64,000 bases of DNA from JBAZLV01 sp964586075 (lineage in GTDB: Bacteria > Nitrospirota > UBA9217). Made by a program: the position numbers and the translations under genes. The notes under the pieces were generated by a model. It ran no database searches. It had not been told where the DNA came from and saw only the letters and a program-made list of their open reading frames with translations. The DNA lies in assembly GCA_964586075.1 (NCBI GenBank), contig CAZPGZ010000012.1, forward strand, positions 1-64,000, in the 5' to 3' direction. Every line of letters begins with the position of its first letter. Positions within the stretch are counted from its first letter, which is position 1. Positions 60,884 to 64,000 of the stretch are shown here, piece after piece.

Positions 60884-62473
60884 TCAAGCTTTCTCTTTCG
60901 CCGCATTTATGCCTGCTATACGGCCGAATACTACTGCGTCGGGAGTGGCATTGGCCCCCAGCCGGTTATTGCCATGCACACCGCCGGTCACCTCGCCTGC
61001 AGCATACAACCGCGGGATCGGGTCTCCCCAGATGTCAATGACCTGGGCGGACGCATTAATTCTGAGCCCTCCCATGCAGTGATGGACCGAAGGCCACTGG
61101 GCAACGCTGTAATATGGCCCCTTTTCTATCGCCAACATTACCGGAGTGTACGGTTTATTAAACTCAGGGTCTTTGCCTGCCTTCAAATACTGGTTATGCT
61201 TCGCGATTGTCTCTTCAAGGGCGGGCGCTGGCACACCCATCTGCTTCGCAAGCTCGGCAAGGGAGGCCGCCTTCCAGACACGGCCCGCCGCAATCCCGCC
61301 ATTTACCTCTTCTTGGGTAGTCACCTTCGGTATCATTTCTTCCGTGAACACGCAGAAAGCGCGTTTCATGCCCGTATTGATTTCCGCCCGCGCGACAACG
61401 TCACGCCGCTCCAGTTCGCTCACAAACCGCTTCCCGAGCGGCGTGACAAAAACACCGCCATAGCTCGGCATACGCGAAGGATACAGCGCATATTTATCGA
61501 GAGTGCCGCTGTCAGGATCAGCCGTGGGATACAGCTGAATGAAACTGAGTTGAAGCGCGTCAGCGCCGATCGCCTGTGCGTACCGGATCACTTCTCCGGT
61601 CGCACCCGGTTGGTTTGTACAGTTGTATGCGTCCGTGATATTGGGGTTGAACATCTGCCGCATCTTCACATCGCGCCCGAAACCTCCCGTGGTGAGCACT
61701 AGGGCTTTTTTTATTTTTATATTCTTAACACCCCGGGGTGTCTCAATTTCAACGCCGAGCACCGGGCCTGCCGGGTCTTTGCGCCAGATCCAGCTTACTT
61801 TTGTATTGAGGCGAATCTTTTTGACGCCGCTTCGGTCCGCAATCTTTTTGAGAGCGTCAACGTAGCCCCGTCCTGTTCCGTCGATACTAATGTGATCCCG
61901 GTATGCGGAATGTCCGCCTATGCGGGCCAACACATTTTTCAGTTTGAGGCCGCCTTCGTCGACCATCCAGTCAAGCGCAGCCGGAGCGTTGTTTACCAGC
62001 ACCCGCACCAATTCCGGAATATTGTAGTAATCGCCGCCTTTCAGCGTGTCCTGATAGTGAAGTTCAGCGCTATCCTCGCCCAGTTTCAGTTTTTGACGGA
62101 GTTGCTGATTGTCGGTCCAAGCGTTGTACCCGCCTCCGTTAATCGTAGAGTTTCCGCCGGAAATCGGCATCTTCTCGAGAATGACGGTGCTGCTGCCCCG
62201 TGCCGCCGCTTCCGCAGCCGCAGCCAAACCGGCAAACCCTGAACCAACAATAACAACGTCTATTTCCTCGTCCCATTTCTTAGGAAGCATACGGACGGTC
62301 GCGGCTTCCGCATCTCCCCGAAAAATACCCAGCGACAAAGCCGGCACTGCTGCAAGCGCTCCGACTCCTCCTGCAGCCTTCAGAAAACCTCGACGGCTCA
62401 GAGAACCGTTGCCGGATTTTGCCTTTGCTGCAGATTTGTTTGCTGTGGTCTTGGATGAGTCGTCCTTTTGCAT
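60884..62473 (-). CDS. Tat-exported FAD-dependent reductase (flavocytochrome c-type)
   Basis: A 529-residue protein. Twin-arginine signal (LSRRGFLKAAGGVGALAA), then an FAD_binding_2 domain: VVIVGSGFAGLAAAAEAA (FAD), GGNSTINGGG, catalytic-type YPSRMPSYGGVFVTP and GKRFVSELERRD, and HHCMGGLRIN and HGNNRLGANATPDAVVFGRIAG. These match the fumarate/urocanate/methacrylate reductase family. No haem motif is fused, unlike Shewanella flavocytochrome c; the adjacent multihaem cytochromes may supply electrons. The substrate (fumarate, urocanate, acrylate-type) cannot be told from sequence. Confidence 0.93.
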   Translation of the reverse strand: MQKDDSSKTTANKSAAKAKSGNGSLSRRGFLKAAGGVGALAAVPALSLGIFRGDAEAATVRMLPKKWDEEIDVVIVGSGFAGLAAAAEAAARGSSTVILEKMPISGGNSTINGGGYNAWTDNQQLRQKLKLGEDSAELHYQDTLKGGDYYNIPELVRVLVNNAPAALDWMVDEGGLKLKNVLARIGGHSAYRDHISIDGTGRGYVDALKKIADRSGVKKIRLNTKVSWIWRKDPAGPVLGVEIETPRGVKNIKIKKALVLTTGGFGRDVKMRQMFNPNITDAYNCTNQPGATGEVIRYAQAIGADALQLSFIQLYPTADPDSGTLDKYALYPSRMPSYGGVFVTPLGKRFVSELERRDVVARAEINTGMKRAFCVFTEEMIPKVTTQEEVNGGIAAGRVWKAASLAELAKQMGVPAPALEETIAKHNQYLKAGKDPEFNKPYTPVMLAIEKGPYYSVAQWPSVHHCMGGLRINASAQVIDIWGDPIPRLYAAGEVTGGVHGNNRLGANATPDAVVFGRIAGINAAKEKA

Positions 62474-62517
62474 AATAAGCTCCTATCGTTTTCTATTCAT
62501 ATCCAATCGCATGCCGT

Positions 62518-64000
62518 TTATGCCCAGGGCTTCTCAGCAGCAGCATTCTTGCCGCATGCCCTGCCGTTGACGATGCAGTCGGTCGTGGCGTTGCCGCCCA
62601 GCCTGTTGGCTCCGTGCACGCCTCCTGTGACCTCACCGGCCGCATAAAACCGCGGAATAACATTGCCATGGCGATCAATGACCTGCCCTGTTGTCCCTTT
62701 GGTCCTTAAACCTCCCATGGTATGGTGCGCTCCCGCCTGGGTTGGGCTGGCATAAAACGGCCCTTTTGCGAGCGGTTTAAGATTCGTAACCTTCTTTCCG
62801 AACTCCTTGTCCTCTCCTTTTTTCGCAAACTCATTATAGTTCTTTATCGTGTTCAGGAATTTTTCCTCAGACACATCAAATTTTTCTTTCAGGATTTTGG
62901 CCAGACCTTCCAGCGTATCCGCTTTAAATATCAAACCGTCTTTGAGCGTTCGCTCGATTGTCGCGGCATCAAATCTTTTTTTGCAAAGGTCGTCCGCCAC
63001 CCATAGCAGCAGCTTTTTCGGCTGCTGCAAAACCGCATCAGACATGACATCGCGTCTAGCGTCTTCTGCAACAAACCGCTCGCCTTTTGTGTTCACGAAG
63101 ATGGCTGAGTCAATCCCGAGGTTCGCCAGTGAGCCGTATTTCTTTGTATAATAGTTGCACGCGATGAGCAGTTGAATATAATCCATGCCGATTACATCCG
63201 CGCCTTCATCCTCTGCGCTGGTAATTGCCTCACCGGTTGCAGAAGCAACATTTGTCGTCGGCAACTCCGCATCAAGAAGCGGCGCATACTTCGAACGCAT
63301 TCTCACATCTGCGGCAAATCCGCCTGTCGCCAGCACCACGCCGCGTTTTGCTTTGAAATACAGCTTCTTCCCCTTGTTCTCGGCCTCAACGCCCTGTACC
63401 ATGCCGGTTAAAAATCCTTCCCGAACGATTCCGCTCAGTTTGTACCCTATAAGAACCGGGATTTTCCTTTTATCAACTTCAGCTTTCAATGCCTTTACGA
63501 TCGCGCCACCCCGTCCTCCGTTGATAGGGTCATGGCTTCTCGGATAAAGAGAACCAACAATGGTATAGACAGTTGGTTCGAATTGCACGCCCATCTTTTC
63601 AAGCCACTTGACACCGTCCAGTGCGTTCTCCACCAAAAATCTGACCTTTTCCGGGTCCCCCCGAAAATCACCGCCTGCCAGTGTGTGTTTGTAGTGCAGG
63701 TCGATAGAATCTTCAATACCCTGTTTTTTCTGGCGTTCAGGGTCCACCGCATTCATGCCGCCGCTGGCAATAATCGAGTTGCCGCCGATAAACAAATTCT
63801 TTTCAAGAATGATAACATTGCTACCCCCATCAAATGCTTCAATCGCGGCGGCAAGCCCGGCATATCCGGTGCCGATTACTACTACGTCAGCTTCTTTGTC
63901 CCATTTTTTTGGCTGACTTACTGCATGCAATTCCTTCGGAAACAGCTGTCCTCCTGCCACAGCACCAGCGGCAATTGCCGCCGTGGAACCCAGAAAACGC
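62518..64000 (-). CDS. second Tat-exported FAD reductase, N-terminus cut by the window edge
   Basis: At least 493 residues visible; the frame stays open to the window end. The visible N-terminal end reads RFLGSTAAIAAGAVAGG, which is the hydrophobic part of a Tat signal whose Arg pair is just outside. FAD_binding_2 motifs: VVIGTGYAGLAAAIEAF, GGNSIIASGG, GGFAADVRM, GSLANLGIDSAIFVNTKGERFVAED, AHHTMGGLRTKG and VHGANRLGGNATTDCIVNG. It is a paralogue of the 60884 reductase with a different substrate pocket region. It lies 44 bases upstream and is likely co-transcribed with it. Confidence 0.93.
   Translation of the reverse strand, partial: RFLGSTAAIAAGAVAGGQLFPKELHAVSQPKKWDKEADVVVIGTGYAGLAAAIEAFDGGSNVIILEKNLFIGGNSIIASGGMNAVDPERQKKQGIEDSIDLHYKHTLAGGDFRGDPEKVRFLVENALDGVKWLEKMGVQFEPTVYTIVGSLYPRSHDPINGGRGGAIVKALKAEVDKRKIPVLIGYKLSGIVREGFLTGMVQGVEAENKGKKLYFKAKRGVVLATGGFAADVRMRSKYAPLLDAELPTTNVASATGEAITSAEDEGADVIGMDYIQLLIACNYYTKKYGSLANLGIDSAIFVNTKGERFVAEDARRDVMSDAVLQQPKKLLLWVADDLCKKRFDAATIERTLKDGLIFKADTLEGLAKILKEKFDVSEEKFLNTIKNYNEFAKKGEDKEFGKKVTNLKPLAKGPFYASPTQAGAHHTMGGLRTKGTTGQVIDRHGNVIPRFYAAGEVTGGVHGANRLGGNATTDCIVNGRACGKNAAAEKPWA

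Overview
The window is a dense motility and chemotaxis supercluster of a Gram-negative, polarly or monotrichously flagellated bacterium, followed at the right edge by a periplasmic electron-transfer locus. Two Tat-exported flavocytochrome-type reductases beside hexa- and heptahaem cytochromes, several PilZ/HD-GYP proteins, PAS kinases with NtrC-type regulators and two che operons together suggest an anaerobic, respiratory Desulfobacterota lineage (Geobacter/Desulfuromonas-like) or Nitrospirota. This placement is inference: there is no rRNA or other phylogenetic marker gene in the window beyond the flagellar set.

Layout. 1-7734 (+): a sigma-28-type promoter, a small unknown protein, a receiver protein, a REC-GAF-HD-GYP c-di-GMP phosphodiesterase, a PilZ-like protein, and two different stator pairs (PomA/MotP-like motAB, then E. 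coli-like motAB) separated by a histidine kinase. 7789-19636 (-): chemotaxis system 1 (cheD, cheB, cheR, cheW, a four-helix-bundle MCP with a CheR-tether-like C-terminus, cheA with an unusual insertion, a STAS protein, cheY, a sensorless MCP-like protein). It also holds a histidine kinase that lacks its phospho-acceptor His and a receiver that lacks its phospho-acceptor Asp. 19670-26372 (-): basal-body/export operon flgB-flgC-fliE-fliF-fliG-fliH-fliI-fliJ-motE behind a sigma-54-like promoter. 26425-32370 (-): FlrBC-like kinase and sigma-54 activator, a secreted TPR protein, and a second sigma-54 activator with an apparently leaderless consensus promoter.

32571-46618 (-): chemotaxis system 2 (HEAT protein, cheR, two cheY, cheA, a CheW-CheZ fusion, bacteriohemerythrin, cheB, three MCPs, cheW). 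It is led by a sigma-28-type promoter whose -35 box overlaps the fliA stop codon. 46616-56223 (-): fliL-fliM-fliN-fliO-fliP-fliQ-fliR-flhB-flhA-flhF-flhG-fliA, the switch/export/polar-placement operon ending in the flagellar sigma factor. 56471-59281 (+): a FliK-like protein, an FlhB C-domain paralogue (FlhX) and an HD-GYP protein behind a sigma-28-type promoter. 59478-64000 (-): two multihaem cytochromes c and two tandem Tat-dependent FAD reductases, the last cut by the window edge.

How it works together: sigma-54 with the FlrC-like activator plausibly turns on basal-body genes; fliA then turns on four visible sigma-28-type promoters that drive stators, both chemotaxis arrays and a c-di-GMP phosphodiesterase. 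The least ordinary features are the CheW-CheZ fusion, a CheZ-type active-site motif in the MCP-like protein of the other array, two MCPs carrying a second Cache domain after the signalling domain, the paired pseudo-kinase and pseudo-receiver in che1, and a GspE-N/MshEN-like repeat inside CheA1. There is no stretch above 300 bases without a gene. No tRNA, rRNA, CRISPR array or insertion sequence was seen.
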